DNA from: Cenococcum geophilum 1.58
Taxonomy: Eukaryota > Ascomycota > Dothideomycetes > Gloniales > Gloniaceae
Assembly (NCBI GenBank): GCA_001692895.1
Contig: KV748201.1
Span: 1,984,001-2,048,000, forward strand
Direction of reading: 5' to 3'
Length of the DNA stretch: 64,000 nucleotides
Shown: in pieces, positions 46,801 through 59,425 of the stretch
Layout: every line of letters starts with the position of its first letter
Numbering within the stretch: the stretch's first letter is position 1
Made by a program: the position numbers and the translations under genes
Notes under the pieces: generated by a model
What the model was told of the DNA's origin: nothing
The model's input: the letters and a program-made list of their open reading frames with translations, nothing else
Databases searched by the model: none

Positions 46801-49800
46801 CCCATTTAATATATTCCCCGTGTTCTTCCTTAGCTATTAAGTAAATAATAATATTGTCGAGGTATACCATAATAAATTCATCCAAGTATTCTCCTAATAT
46901 ATTGTTAATATACTTCTAGAATATTACTAGTGCGTTTATAAGCCTAAATTATATAACTAATGGTTTATATAGTCCTTCCTTTAACCTAAAGGCTACCTTC
47001 TATTTATCGCCTTCCTTAATTCTAATCTAATAGTACGCCTATCTTAGATCTATCTTTATAAAGATTTGCGCATTACCTATCCTATCTTAGATTTCGCTAA
47101 TTAAGGGTAAAGAATACCTATCCTTTCTAGTAATGTTGTTTAACTATCTATAGTCGATATATAGCCTTAGTTTACCATTTTTTTTAGTATAAATAGTACT
47201 AAATAACCTACTAATAACTATAATAGTCTAATATATCCCTTTTATAGGTTTTCCTAGATAAACTCTTTTAATACTCTACCTTCTTCTTTAGTAAGCTTAT
47301 AGATTAGAAAGAACTTTAAACTTATTCCTAGTTCTAACTCTATCTTATAGTCCCATGCTATATAATTTAACAGCTTCTTACTTTCCGGTAACTATAGTTT
47401 TTTACTATACTTATAGTGTCTTTTTAGTACGTAACTTAAGCCTTACTTAGTCTCCTTATATATTACTCCAACTTAGTACTATACTAACTTAGCTTATTAT
47501 CGCATCTTATAGCGTTGAGTATCTTTAATATTAACTTAACCTGTAATCCAATTAATCTTTAGATTATATTCCTATAACTAAGGCATTCCTAATACTGCCT
47601 CGTCCCGTCCTAATAGTAGGATATTAAAAGACATCTTAATTTATCTTCCTTTAATAGTTAGCTATATAGGTCCTATTTTAAGATTAATAATCCCTCTTCT
47701 ATAGGCTATTAGATCTCCTAAAATTATCACTAATAGGTAAAGTTACTCCTTTTATCTGTGCGGTAGTCCTATTCTCTTAACTACTGCTAGCGAGATATAG
47801 TTCCTTATTGCTCCACTATCTATTAATGCCTCAAACTGTTAATCTTACCACTTAATTTATAAATTTAGGTGCCGTCCTTAAATTCCTTTAAGGGTCTAAG
47901 GCTCTACTACTAGCTCTCTCTAGTCCTATAGGCCTCTACTTTTCCTAATTATTAGCTGCTTAATCCTTATATACTTGGCTTACTCTTAGGCTAATACCTA
48001 GTTCGCTTTTTATCTTTAATATACCATAGACACGTATTCTCTAGGCATTCCTACCACTATTATCCGTCTAAGTATTCTTCCGTAAGGAATCTTCCTAATT
48101 AAAGTATTAAATCTCCTTCCTTTTAGACTTCTGCTAGATGCTATCTATATATATATTTGGCATTTCTATACTATTACTTATCTGTTATCTAGTATATCCT
48201 TATAGGGTATTTCCGATTCTTTTCCTTTGGATTTTTATACATTTTATATATATTGTCCACGCATACAATCCATAATAGCGTATAGTGTACTAGGTGCTTT
48301 AGGTTAACTCTTAGCTCGTCTTTATCCTTAAGTTTAAACCTTTATTGTGCTGATCTAAATGTTACGACTTTATTTATAGGTACTAAGATGCGTCTCTCAC
48401 TTCTCTAGTCCTCTAATTATTCCTCTAGATCCTTTAACGTTATAATTAAGGCTCCCTTAATATAATTTATAGCCTTTTCCGTAATCGGGTAGTCTTAGAT
48501 AACTTTCTCGTCTAACTATATATAGAAATCTTCCCACTTATTATTGTGCCTCTGCCTATACCACTTTTAGTACAGCTACTAGAGTATATACGGCTTATCC
48601 GTAAGGAAGTATCTTCTTATTACTATATTGTAACAGCCCTTAGTGTGTCGTTCTTTAAACCTAGTAGGAATCCCTAAATCCTCTTCGTTTTTTAGTTCGG
48701 TAAGCTACTTAGCTCTTAGTATATCTGCTCTTGGCCTATTAGTAATTCTTTATATTAGCGCTCTGTCCCTTATACGTCCTAATATACTAGATCTCTTATC
48801 TAGTTTCTATTCTTACTATATAATAATTCTTGCTTTAAATTCTTCTATAGTTTCCTTTAGTTTGCGCCTTACGCTCTAATCCTTAAAGTCGTCCTACTTC
48901 TTAATCTTACTATTAACTTTTTAATCTTTAGTCTAAACACTATATTCTACTAGTAAGTCCTCTAAGTCTATATATCTATCTCCTAATCTAGTTACTATTT
49001 ACACTATAGATTCTCTAATCTATAAAGAAGCCTCTTACCTCTTACCTATAGGTGTCCTAATTCGCACTCCGAATTCTTAACCCCTTAGATTCTTTAATCC
49101 TAAGCTTGCTTCTAACTTAAGCTTAGCTCCAGCCTTAGTCTAACTAGGCTTACTTAGTATTCTTATCTTGTCTTAAGAGTCTTAAATCTTACTTATCTCG
49201 TCTTAAGAATCTTATACCTATAGGAACTTCTATCCCAAGCTTATTTGTATATCTTTAAACTAAGCTACTGCTTTGCTTTATTGGTTTTTGTCCATTATAG
49301 GTCCTTAAGCTTACCTTATCTCGTCTTAAGAATCTTAGTTATCTTTTATTTTATCTTAAGAATCTTAAGCCTTTGGCCTTTTGCCTTTATTAAGTGCCGA
49401 AGTAGTTCGCTATTTTACTTCTCTTATATCTTATAAAGCAATAGACATCGTGTCTAGTGGGGTCTTAATCCCTACTAATGTTTCCTATTCTATAGTGGAA
49501 TTATTCTTTACCTCTAGTGTAATATCTCTAATGGCTGCGTGTTCCCAGTAAACCGCTCTTATTACCTTATCGTTACAAAATGTTTTGCCTACGTTAAATT
49601 TATTATCCTTAATATCCGATCTGCGAACTAGTTTATTAGTTCCTCTATATTCTATAGGTACTAGCTTCTATAGCTAATAGCTTACGCTATACTTAGCGTC
49701 TTTATAAATTTGGTATGCGTTGTTATAACAAAACGCAAAACTTTTAATTAAACATTCTTTCGTTCCTCGCAGCATATTATTATCCCTTCGTACGTATATA

Positions 49801-50942
49801 TCGTCTGCTAGTCTCGTGCCTTTTACTATATAGTGACTCTGCCCACTTCTATAGTCTCTAATATAATAACCCTATCTTCCGCAATTTATGTAAGCTCCCT
49901 CTTTAAACCATTTTTCTTGCTATAGAGTCCGCCTAAATGTCTTCTACTACTAAGATCCCTGATTTGGCCTCTACTCCTTAAACCTTTAATTACTTAATCC
50001 TTATCCTCTAGGTTTCCATGGTTTCTTACTCCCTCTCTTATAGGCTTTATTAGTACCACTTAGGTCTATTAGCTCTGCGCTATACCATAGTTTCTAACTT
50101 AGCTTAGGTTATTACGTACTCTATACCTTATATAACTATAGAACTCTATCCTAACCTTTCTTATCCTGTTCCCTTTAGTAGATCTAATTATTAATCTTAA
50201 TCGCCTAATCTATTAGTTCCCTTAGGGTGTCCGCATCTTTTATTAGGATAATTACGTCCTAGACTTTAGCCTTAAGTCCCTATTTATACTGTGCTATAAG
50301 CGCCCTATTATTCTACTTAACTTATATTGCTAATATCTAGAACTGCGTTGTATACTTAATTGCTAAGGTTCGTTGCGTAATATCTTAAAGTTTTCTTTCT
50401 ACCGTGGTTACTGCCTCTGGGTCTCCAAATATTTATATAAGTTACTCTATAAATCTATTCTAGCTTAAGAATATAAACCGTACCTCTTAGTTAGTAGTTA
50501 TTATGTTATTCGCTTATATCTTTATAAGGTAAGGCTTAAACCATTTAAGTGCCCTTCCTATTAAAAATAGTCCTGCGTAGGCTATTTAATCTATAGGTGT
50601 TACCGGCTTTACTCCCTCCTATACTACCTTAAAGTGCATTTATATAAGGAATCCTTTAAGCTTTAATCTCTCTCCTAAGTACCTTTTAATTAATGGTAAC
50701 TTAACCTTTACTACGCCTATCCCGTTAATCCTATTTTCTAGCGTTACATTATTTTCTGTTAACTGGTTAACTATCTCTTATAGTTATCCGACCGTTATAG
50801 GTTGCTATAAGTTAGTGTCTACTATACTAGTATCGTTACCTAACCTTAAAGTAGTTGCCGCCGTCAATAGCATTATAGTGGCTGCTTTTAGTAGTATGTT
50901 ATTCGACTTTCTATACTTATTACCATAATTAGGTAGTAATTA

Positions 50943-51365
50943 TATAACGGAACCTTATAGCAGGAACTATAATAGGCTTATTAATGGGCTAGGTATATAG
51001 GTAAAGTAAGTTAAAGTTAATAAAGTAATAATAACTAGTGGAGTGGTTGCCTAATAGATTAACTCTAATTGTATTCTAAGAATCACTATAAGGAAGGAAC
51101 TATCTAGGTAGGGACTAAGGGTCCTTAAATACATAACCGTACTCCTATAAAATCCTTCTTATACGTAATATACGTCTTATATATAAGGTATATAAGTTCC
51201 TCTTATTCCTCTCGTTTAATACATAGCATGTTATATAACCTCGGTTACTATTCCTCGTTATATAGTTCTACCGGTTCTATCTTAGACCGTGCCTAAATTA
51301 ACTAACTAGCTTCTTCCGTCTCTTCTCCAAGTAGTCGTAATATTGTACTTAAAGCGTCCGTAACA
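50943..51365 (-). repeat. 5' LTR of the nested Gypsy
   Basis: Ends are TATAACGG and GCGTCCGTAACA in plus-strand order. It abuts the internal region of the older copy through the ACTGC duplication. It differs from its partner LTR almost only by C/T and G/A changes, which fits RIP rather than age. Confidence 0.9.
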
Positions 51366-54180
51366 ACTGCTCGTTATATTCGCACTATAGCTATAATATT
51401 ATCTCTTAGTGAGATTATACTATCTCCGTATTCTTACTGCTTAAAAAAGGGATTAGTTTATATTACGTTAGCGAACCTATCTTCGCAATAACTATCCTTT
51501 TACTTAAAGTATACTAAAGCGAATATTTATTTGTCCTATAATATTCGCTTTATCTCTAATACTAAATATACGCGACCTATTACTCTAAATAGTCGTCTAG
51601 TTCCCTAATTAATTTGTCTTAGGGTTTTATATTTAATCTACTATTACGCGGCTAAATAATAAGCTATTTATTACTCTTACTAAATTACGCTATTCTTAGG
51701 ACGCTAAACGGGAAGCTGCTAATGCTTAGTAATAGGCCCTTAAGTCTCGTCTTACGGCGTCCGCTCGGTTAATCTATCTTAAGAAGGTATATAAAAAGGT
51801 TTATTTTAAGGAGTAGAAACTTATAGAATAAGGTCTATAGGAACTAGGTAATAAAAGAACGGATTCTCCTCTAATAGAAAAGGAAATAGATTTAAGTAGC
51901 TCAGCAACTGCTCTTCTTAGGTCCCCCTTAGGTAATTTATTCTTTAGCGATCCTTTTTTATTAATACTGCCTAGCCTAATCTCTTCTAATACTTCTATAC
52001 CTTTCCTATAGCGTTTTTTAAATTCTCTAGTAGTTTCTAGGTAGTCTTAGTATAGCCTACCTACTTTACTTTATACTATGCTTTATCGTTAATGTCCTTA
52101 TAGCTAACAATCTTTAAAACTTACTATTTATCTTCTTCTTACCCTTTATATATATCTGCTTCGTAAATTAGTGGCTTAATATTCCTATATACTAGCTCTA
52201 GCATTATAATATACTATATAGGGTAGATCTTTATTTTGGCTAGTAAGTTTAACTTAAATATAACTAGTGAAATCCTTTACTTAATTTTAAAAGGTCCTAG
52301 TCTACTATAGTCTAACTTCTTACTTAGTTATTAACTCTTGAAATTTTTATATAGTAGCTATACTTTATCTCCCTCCTTAAGATCTAGTCCCTTAGATCTC
52401 TTAGCATTATAGTACTTTTTTATTTTTTGCTATACCGTCTTTACTATTTCCGTAAGGTTTTTATAAAGATTTATTAATATCTCCATTCTTTACTTAGCTA
52501 TACTACTTATCTTCTTTACTTAATATAGCGATAACGATGTTTTTAGCTTATATCTGTAATTTGCCTTAAATAGTAATATGCCTATTCCTTTTTATAGTAT
52601 TACATTATATATAAACTATATAACTAGTAATAATAATACCCAATTATTCTATGCGTAATTAATATAATACCTTAGATACTACTCTAGTGTTTAATTTAGT
52701 CTTTCTATTTAACCGTCTGTCTACGGATAATATACGGTAGAAGTTACTGCTCTAACTCCTCATTCCGCTAAGAATACCTCTTAAAATACTATTATAAATC
52801 TTAAATCTCTATCTAATATAATCTTGCTTAGTGCTCCATATCTTATAAACACTTCTTTAATATAAATTCTAGCGATATCTTTTGCTAATATTTCTTCTAT
52901 ATAGGCTATAAAGTATCCCTACTTTATAAGCTTATCTACTATTACTAAAATCGCGTTATAATCTTATCTAGTAATAGGATTTTTTAACTTTAGTAACTTA
53001 ATAATAAAGTTCTATAATATAACCTCCTATAGTCTCTCTAGTATTTTAATAGGTTATAGCCCTCTATATAGCTTATACCTTATTAGTTTATTCCTTTAAT
53101 AATCTAGATATTCCTTTATAACTTTTTATGCTAAGCTTTAGATTCTATTAATAATATACTCCCCTTAGAGTCTTAATACTAAACCCATAGCTCTATTATA
53201 TCCTTAAGTTATTCCCTTATAGAAACTTTCCATAAACTATTTTACTATACTCTTTAGGATATATATTACTTCTTAACTTTTATATATATCTATCTATAAA
53301 TCTTTTAGCTATACCTTTAGAATTCTTTATACCTAAAAGCTTTTTAGTGACTTATAAACTCTTTTTAGTTTCTCTTAAATTGCTATAATTTTTGGATAAT
53401 TATACCTAATTAATCTATCTATATCCTTTCGCAGTAAAGCCCCTAATAGCTTTTTATTATTCTATAGTTTAGCTTTCTGGCTTAGAGTATCTACTTGCGT
53501 ATTATCTATGCCCTTAGTATACTAAATCTTAAAATAGTATTTTATAAATATTTCTACCCATCTAACCTATCTTTAGTTAAGTTCCTTTATTATTAGGAAT
53601 CCTATTAGGTTCTTATAATCCGTCTTAACTATAAATAGTTTTTTATACCTTATAAGAATACTCTTTATTTTTTTAGTACTATAACTATACCTAACAACTC
53701 CTTATTATAGATGTTATAGTTTAACTCTAGTAGTATTATCTTCCAACTATAATATGCCACTAGGTGCTATCTATTTTAATATTTCTATATAAAGTACGCC
53801 CTAGTATATAGTCTAATATATCTATTTTTATAACCGTCTTTAGACCTAGTTAATAGATCTTAAGAACTAGTTCTTAGGTAAATAACTCTTTAACTTTTTT
53901 AAAGAGTTCCTACTATTCCTCTCCCTATACCTATAGTTTCTCTTTCTTTATTAACCGCGTAAATGGTTTAATATCCTTTAACTATTACGCTATAAACCTT
54001 CTATAGTAATTATAAAACCCTAAAAATAATCTTAACTATATAACGTTCTCTAGTTCTTACCAATTTACTATAGCCTTAATTTTCTTTAAATCTATACTAA
54101 GTTGGCCTAGTTTAATAATAAATTTAATAAAATTGGTTTTCCTAGTAAAGAACTCGCATTTTTTAATTATTACTAGCATC

Positions 54181-57100
54181 CCAAGCCTCAACGGGCCAGA
54201 AGCGACGCCGCGCGACATCACCAGACCGATCAGGGACACAAGGGTCACAGGGGACACAAGGGAGAGGACGCCCCGTAGGAAGACCCCTATGGACAGCGAC
54301 AGCAGGCTCAAGACCAGGACAATCAAGAATTAGACTTAATGCGGCAAATATAACATTCGCAGCCGACCCACAAAGGGCATATAGCTGACCAGTAAGAACA
54401 GGGGAAGAACTGGTGACAATAATAGATTTAGACATAGAAGCGCTAACAGGAACACAAGACACGGGAATGGAAAGCTCTACACAAAATGAGTAGTAACCAG
54501 GGTGTAGACATAAGAGACAGAAGCTCTGAATATCCTAGAGAAAGTGGAAACAGAAGAAGCGAGGAACGAAGGAGAGTTGAAGGACCCTCGCCGGGGGTCC
54601 GCTACCTATCTATTATATAATATAACTACGGCAACACAAACCACCGCCTCGCAAGGCCCCTACTAGACAGTCTAGACCTAGAGAAACACTATATCCTTGC
54701 TATACAAGAGCCGTATTATAATACCTTTATATAATTGACATACTGCCCCCGAGGATTCTAGCTCCTATACGAACCAAAAGCAGCTATATATGTGTGCTTT
54801 ATGATTAGCAAGGCTATTAGCCTGTCCTTATAGTTATGGCAGGCAGTTAACCTAGATATTGTAGTTATAACAATCTAAATATATAGGGGACCGGTATAAA
54901 TTATTAATGTGTATAACCCTAGGGTCGAAGGGGTCCCACAAACAGAGAATATTATATTGGTAATAAGCTTATTGGAAACCGAAGGTATAGAGTCTATCCT
55001 ATTAGGAGATATAAACCTCTACCACCTACGGTGGGGGGGTATCTATATTGCTGCAGACTAATAGTTAGAGTGCCTACTAAGAGCTATAGATATCTGGGGC
55101 CTTAAGCTAGCCACCCCCCTAAGAGTAATTATATGGCAATGAGGCACCGCTAGAAGTATAATTGACCTTATATTTATAGACGAAGGCCTATACCAGAGAC
55201 TCAAAAGGTACAACCCCGAAGAAGAATGGGCACTTACCCTAGACTATATCCCTATCTAGATATAGCTAGACCTAGATACTAAAGCGCAACTAAATAGAAA
55301 AAGATACGCAATAAGGAAGCTTAAGATAGATAGTTTCCTTAATGCAGTTAAACAACAACTCTAAGACCTAGAAGAAATCCACCCAATACTAAATAAGTAA
55401 GGCCTATTGACTACCCCTAAGGAAATTGACCGAAGACTAGAAAGGATCTAGGCAGTAATTAAAAATGGGCTGGAAGAGCACTGCCCGATCTTAAAACTGG
55501 GCCCCTACGCGCAACACGTATGGTCCACACAATGCGCAGTTCTGGTTGCTAGCTAACGACGAGCAAGAAGGAAATATATAAGTAGCTATAACCCTAAAGA
55601 CGAGAGACGATATAAAGACATAAGAAACTAGCTAAAGAATACCCTAAAAAAAGAAGCAAGGAATAACTAAAGACGGTTTATAAACGAGCATACTTCTAAC
55701 CTAAGCCTCCCCTATAACAAGGGCCTTTGGGATATAGCGAAATAGGTAAAGAAAAAGGCAGGGCGCCTAGTAGAAGACCTATATCTACCACCCCTACAAA
55801 GAGCAGAAGAATTATAGGCTATAAACGATAATGATAAGAAGGTAAAGATCCTTATAGAAAGGTTCTTCCCCTAATTAGCTCTAGTAGACCTTAGTAATAT
55901 TATAGGCGAAACACCGGTGACTTGCCTATAGGTCAACAGCGACATAACAATAGAGGAAATAGCTAGAACTATTAGCCGCCTTTTAAACAATATAGTACTA
56001 GGACTAGATAGGATTCCAAATAAGGCCCTAAAAACCTATGGGCCACTTATAGCACCTTAGCTTATAGATGTAGCCAGAGCATGNTTTGCTATAGGCTACT
56101 ACCTACGACTTAGAAGATCTATAATAACGGTTATCCTATAAAAAGAAGGTAAAGCAGATTACTTAATCCTAGGAAGCTACCGCCCTATTGCCTTAAAAAA
56201 CACCCTTAGCAAGATCTTAGAAAGGGTAATAGCGGAACGCATAGCAGATATAGCAGAGGAACACGCCTTACTACCACAAAGCCAAATAGGGGCAAGAAAG
56301 AACCGCTTAACACTATTAGCATTTACGCTACTCGCTACCACTATTAAATCTGCATAGGCAATGCGAAAGGACTTTATAGTATTAATACTTAGCCTAGACA
56401 TTAGTGGTGCCTATAACAATATACCCCACAAGCGTCTTCTATATATCCTTAGGGCAAAGGGCTTCTTAAAATGGATTATATAATTTGTCTAAGGGTTTAT
56501 AGGCCAGAAAGAAATATTACTGGTCTTTAGCGGATACTAGAGCCCCCCTATTGCAGTTACAACAGGAATACCACAAGGATTACCCCTCTTGCCTATACTC
56601 TTCCTTTTCTTTATAAGCAACCTACTCGACTCTTTTAAGGAAGGGGCGACCTAGGGGATAGGCTTTATTAATAATATAAACCTAATTATATACGGGCTAA
56701 CAGCCGCAGAGAACTGCAGAATACTAGAGAAAGCCTATAATACTTATATAGAGTAGGCAAAACGCTATAGAGTCTAATTCTCACTAGAGAAATACCAGCT
56801 AATCCATTTTATAAGAAAACGCAACCAATCTACAGATCTCTAGCATATAATTCATATCTAAGGCTTTAGGGGTTAACCAGTTTAGGGCCTAAGGGTATTA
56901 AAAGTATGGGTAGACAGTAAGCTCCGGTAGAGCGTATATACGGCGTAAGCGGCCCATAAAGGCTAAGTACAGTTCATTGCTTTATTTAGGATTGTTAATT
57001 CTATATAGGGTCCATGCTTTTAGAGGTTACGCCTACTATATATAGTAGTCGTCCGGCTAACTATAACATATAGATCCAGTATCTGGGCCATTAAAGAAAC

Positions 57101-58310
57101 TGAGAAGGGCCCCCTAAAATTACTCCTTAAACCACTTTAAAAGGTCCAAATAGCCTACCTCTAGAGTATCATAGGCGGGTACAAGCGAACGGCCACAGCA
57201 CTGCTTAAGAAGGAATCCAATATTCCCCCCCTATAATTATATATTAAAGCCGCTGTAATATAAAGAACGCAAAATAAACGCAACTCTAATGTTATAAAGT
57301 ATATTAAGACACGCCTAAGTAAACTATAGAGGGACCTTAGGGTGCCCCATAGGAGAACAAACCAATAACCCTAAAGTAGGGAAGAGATATTAGAGAAACA
57401 GGTAAAGAAAGCAGAAGAAGAATAGTGCCGCTTTAAGGCCCAGGCCTATATAGAGGAGGAAGGGAGACGCGTAAGAGGTTAGTAAAGACAACAGTAAGAC
57501 AGAGAAAGGAGCTAAAGTAAAACACGTAAGAACGCCAGGAAACCATCTACCGTAATGCAATACTGGTTGGACCAACGCTGGAGAGGTAAATAGGAGTTAA
57601 AGGTATAGAGGCTAACTTAGGCAAGACAAACCTAAGCTATAGCATAGTTAATACTATAGGGGGTAAATACCTAAGGGCTCTAAGAAGGCCTAATAAAGGC
57701 AGAAAATATAATAGCAACACTCTTAAAAACAGGAATAATAGGACTAAAAGATTGGCTTTACTGGGTAGGTGTCCTAGTAGGTAACCTAAGATATAAATAT
57801 GGCTAGCCAAAATAGACACCAAAACACGTAATACTGCTATACCCCCTACGTATTAATTAAGAAATAATACTCTTAGTAGCTAGCACAGAGAACTATAATA
57901 TACTACTCTCAATATAAAAAGGCCTTAAGGCGGTTACCCAGTGGCTTATTAGTTAAAATGTGCTAAATCAGTTCCGGGTTGCAAGGGAAATGGTAATAGA
58001 AGGCAAGGGGGCGAGCAGTAGGTGCCCCCTAGTAACTCTACAGTAGTAGAGTAATAGTTTGTAATACTAGCGCGTCTATAGGCTTGTTACGGCAGCAGTG
58101 GTTCCTAAGGAGGTCAAACAGTAAGGTAGTAAAGCACCATAGGCGACTCGTAGGCGCTAAGTAGGCGAGTCCTAAAAGGCGGGGAGATGGATTACGGGGT
58201 TTTCTTATTTTTCTTAAATAGAGTTTTCTCCCCATATATAAATAAGGAGTAGTCCGCGTGGGCCCAATAGGGATCCAAATCGGACGTTAAGCAATGAATT
58301 ATTATTATTA
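54181..58310 (+). mobile_element. Tad1-like LINE, 5'-truncated, inserted in Gypsy, 17-bp target duplication
   Basis: TAATTATTACTAGCATC occurs at 54164-54180 and 58311-58327, so both ends are defined. The element is 4130 bp, starting within the ORF1 3' end and finishing with an ATT-repeat tail (GAATTATTATTATTA). Endonuclease spans about 54610-55260 (SILLGDINLYHLRWGG near 54995) and RT about 55900-56900 (GSYRPIALKNTLSKILERV near 56175; catalytic FVDD now FINN near 56672). A CCHC-like tail follows RT. Early sequence (54181-54600) is nearly RIP-free, while the rest carries stops. The other copy, at 1-4149, is in opposite orientation. Confidence 0.93.
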
Positions 58311-59078
58311 TAATTATTACTAGCATCTATTCTTTTTATAGTCTTTTTAAAACCTATTTAACGTATTCCTCGTATTTCTCCTTAGTTATTAAGTAGATAA
58401 TAATATTATTAAGGTATACTATAATAAATTCATCTAAGTATTCTTTTAGTATATTATTAATACGCTTCTAAAACGTTGCTAGTATATTTATAAGCCCGAA
58501 TTATATAACTAATGGTTTATATAGTCCTTCTTTTAACCTAAAGGCTGCCTTTTATTTGTTGCCTTCCTTAATCCTAATCTAATAGTACGCCTATCTTAGA
58601 TCTATCTTCGTAAAGATTTACGCGTTGCCTATCCTATTTTAGATTTTGCTAATTAAGGGTAAAGGATACCTATTCTTCCTAGTAATACTATTTAATTATC
58701 TATAGTTAATATACAGCCTTAGTTTGCCATTTTTCTTTAGTATAAACAGTACTGGATAACCTGCTAATAACTGCAATAGTCTAATATATCCCTTTTATAA
58801 GTTTTCCTAAATAAACTCTTTTAATACTCTACCTTCTTCTTTAATAAGCTTATAAATTAAAAAGAACCTTAAACTTATTTCTAGTTCTAATTTTATCTTA
58901 TAGTCCTATACTATATACTTTAACAGCTTCTTACTTTTTAGTAACTATAGTTTCTTGCCATACTTATAGTATCTCTTTAGTACGTAACTTAGTCCTTTTT
59001 CTATTTCTTTATAGGTCGCTCCTACTTAGTACTATACTATTTTAGCTTGTTATTACATCTTATAGCGTTAAGTATCTA

Positions 59079-59425
59079 TTGGCAAAATATAGTACCCTAC
59101 CAATGGCCTCAATGGTTGGTGGTTGACGCAATTGGCGCGTAGTTGAGGGCATTTGGCAACTCGACCGACTAGCCTATATTGTGTTTTTTTGACACGCAGC
59201 CTGCGCGTAGCCTGCACGCAACCTGCGCGCAACCTGCGCGCAACCTACACGCAACCTGCAATTACAATTATATTTAGAGCTATCCACCTCTTTTATACTA
59301 ACAGTATATTTTAGATAATAAATAAAAGCTACTTTAAAGCTATTTATAAGGCTAGTAAGGCAAATTATATACACTTCTTTATATAATCCATTATATTGTT
59401 TTAGACAATTTAATATAATATTTTA
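59079..59425 (+). repeat. Dispersed repeat R, copy B
   Basis: Same orientation as copy A at 9739. The first 190 bp match closely (GGCAAAATAT, CAATGGCCTCAATGGTTGG, GGCAACTCGACCGACTAGCC), with a few C/T changes and one more CGCAACCTG unit. An insertion of about 35 bp near 59365 distinguishes its AT-rich half. It truncates the older Gypsy on the left. Confidence 0.8.

Larger units (their letters stand above)
43422..51365 (-). mobile_element. Complete Ty3/Gypsy chromovirus, nested, with 5-bp target duplication
   Basis: LTRs at 43422-43844 and 50943-51365 are both 423 bp. ACTGC flanks the element at 43417-43421 and 51366-51370, so both ends are exact. Total length is 7944 bp. On the minus strand, gag lies at about 50900-48300, RT around 47300-46700, RNase H about 46450-46050, integrase about 45950-44850 and the chromodomain about 44760-44640. 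The RT motif YLDD reads YLDN near 46860. Stops are everywhere. Clustered N bases at 46307-46379 mark poor sequence. Confidence 0.93.
42876..59078 (-). mobile_element. Older Gypsy chromovirus containing a younger Gypsy and a LINE
   Basis: The 3' LTR is at 42876-43281 and the internal region continues at 43282-43421, 51366-54180 and 58328-59078, all coding on the minus strand. The interruptions are the complete Gypsy (43422-51365) and the LINE (54181-58310). Chromodomain, integrase and RNase H lie at about 52150-53700; RT resumes after the LINE, with the catalytic YLDD reading YLNN near 58410. The 5' part (protease, gag, 5' LTR) is cut off where repeat R begins at 59079. Confidence 0.88.

Noticed and set aside
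48643..48879. 78-codon frame in the Gypsy gag region, and similar frames at 49245-49436 and 57390-57822
   Set aside because: They run antisense to, or out of frame with, element coding sequence and consist of Leu/Ile/Ser/Tyr codons typical of RIPed DNA.
9739..59425. Starship-type giant element bordered by repeat R
   Set aside because: No DUF3435 tyrosine recombinase (captain) was found near either end, and R is far longer than Starship direct repeats. Kept only as an open question about R.
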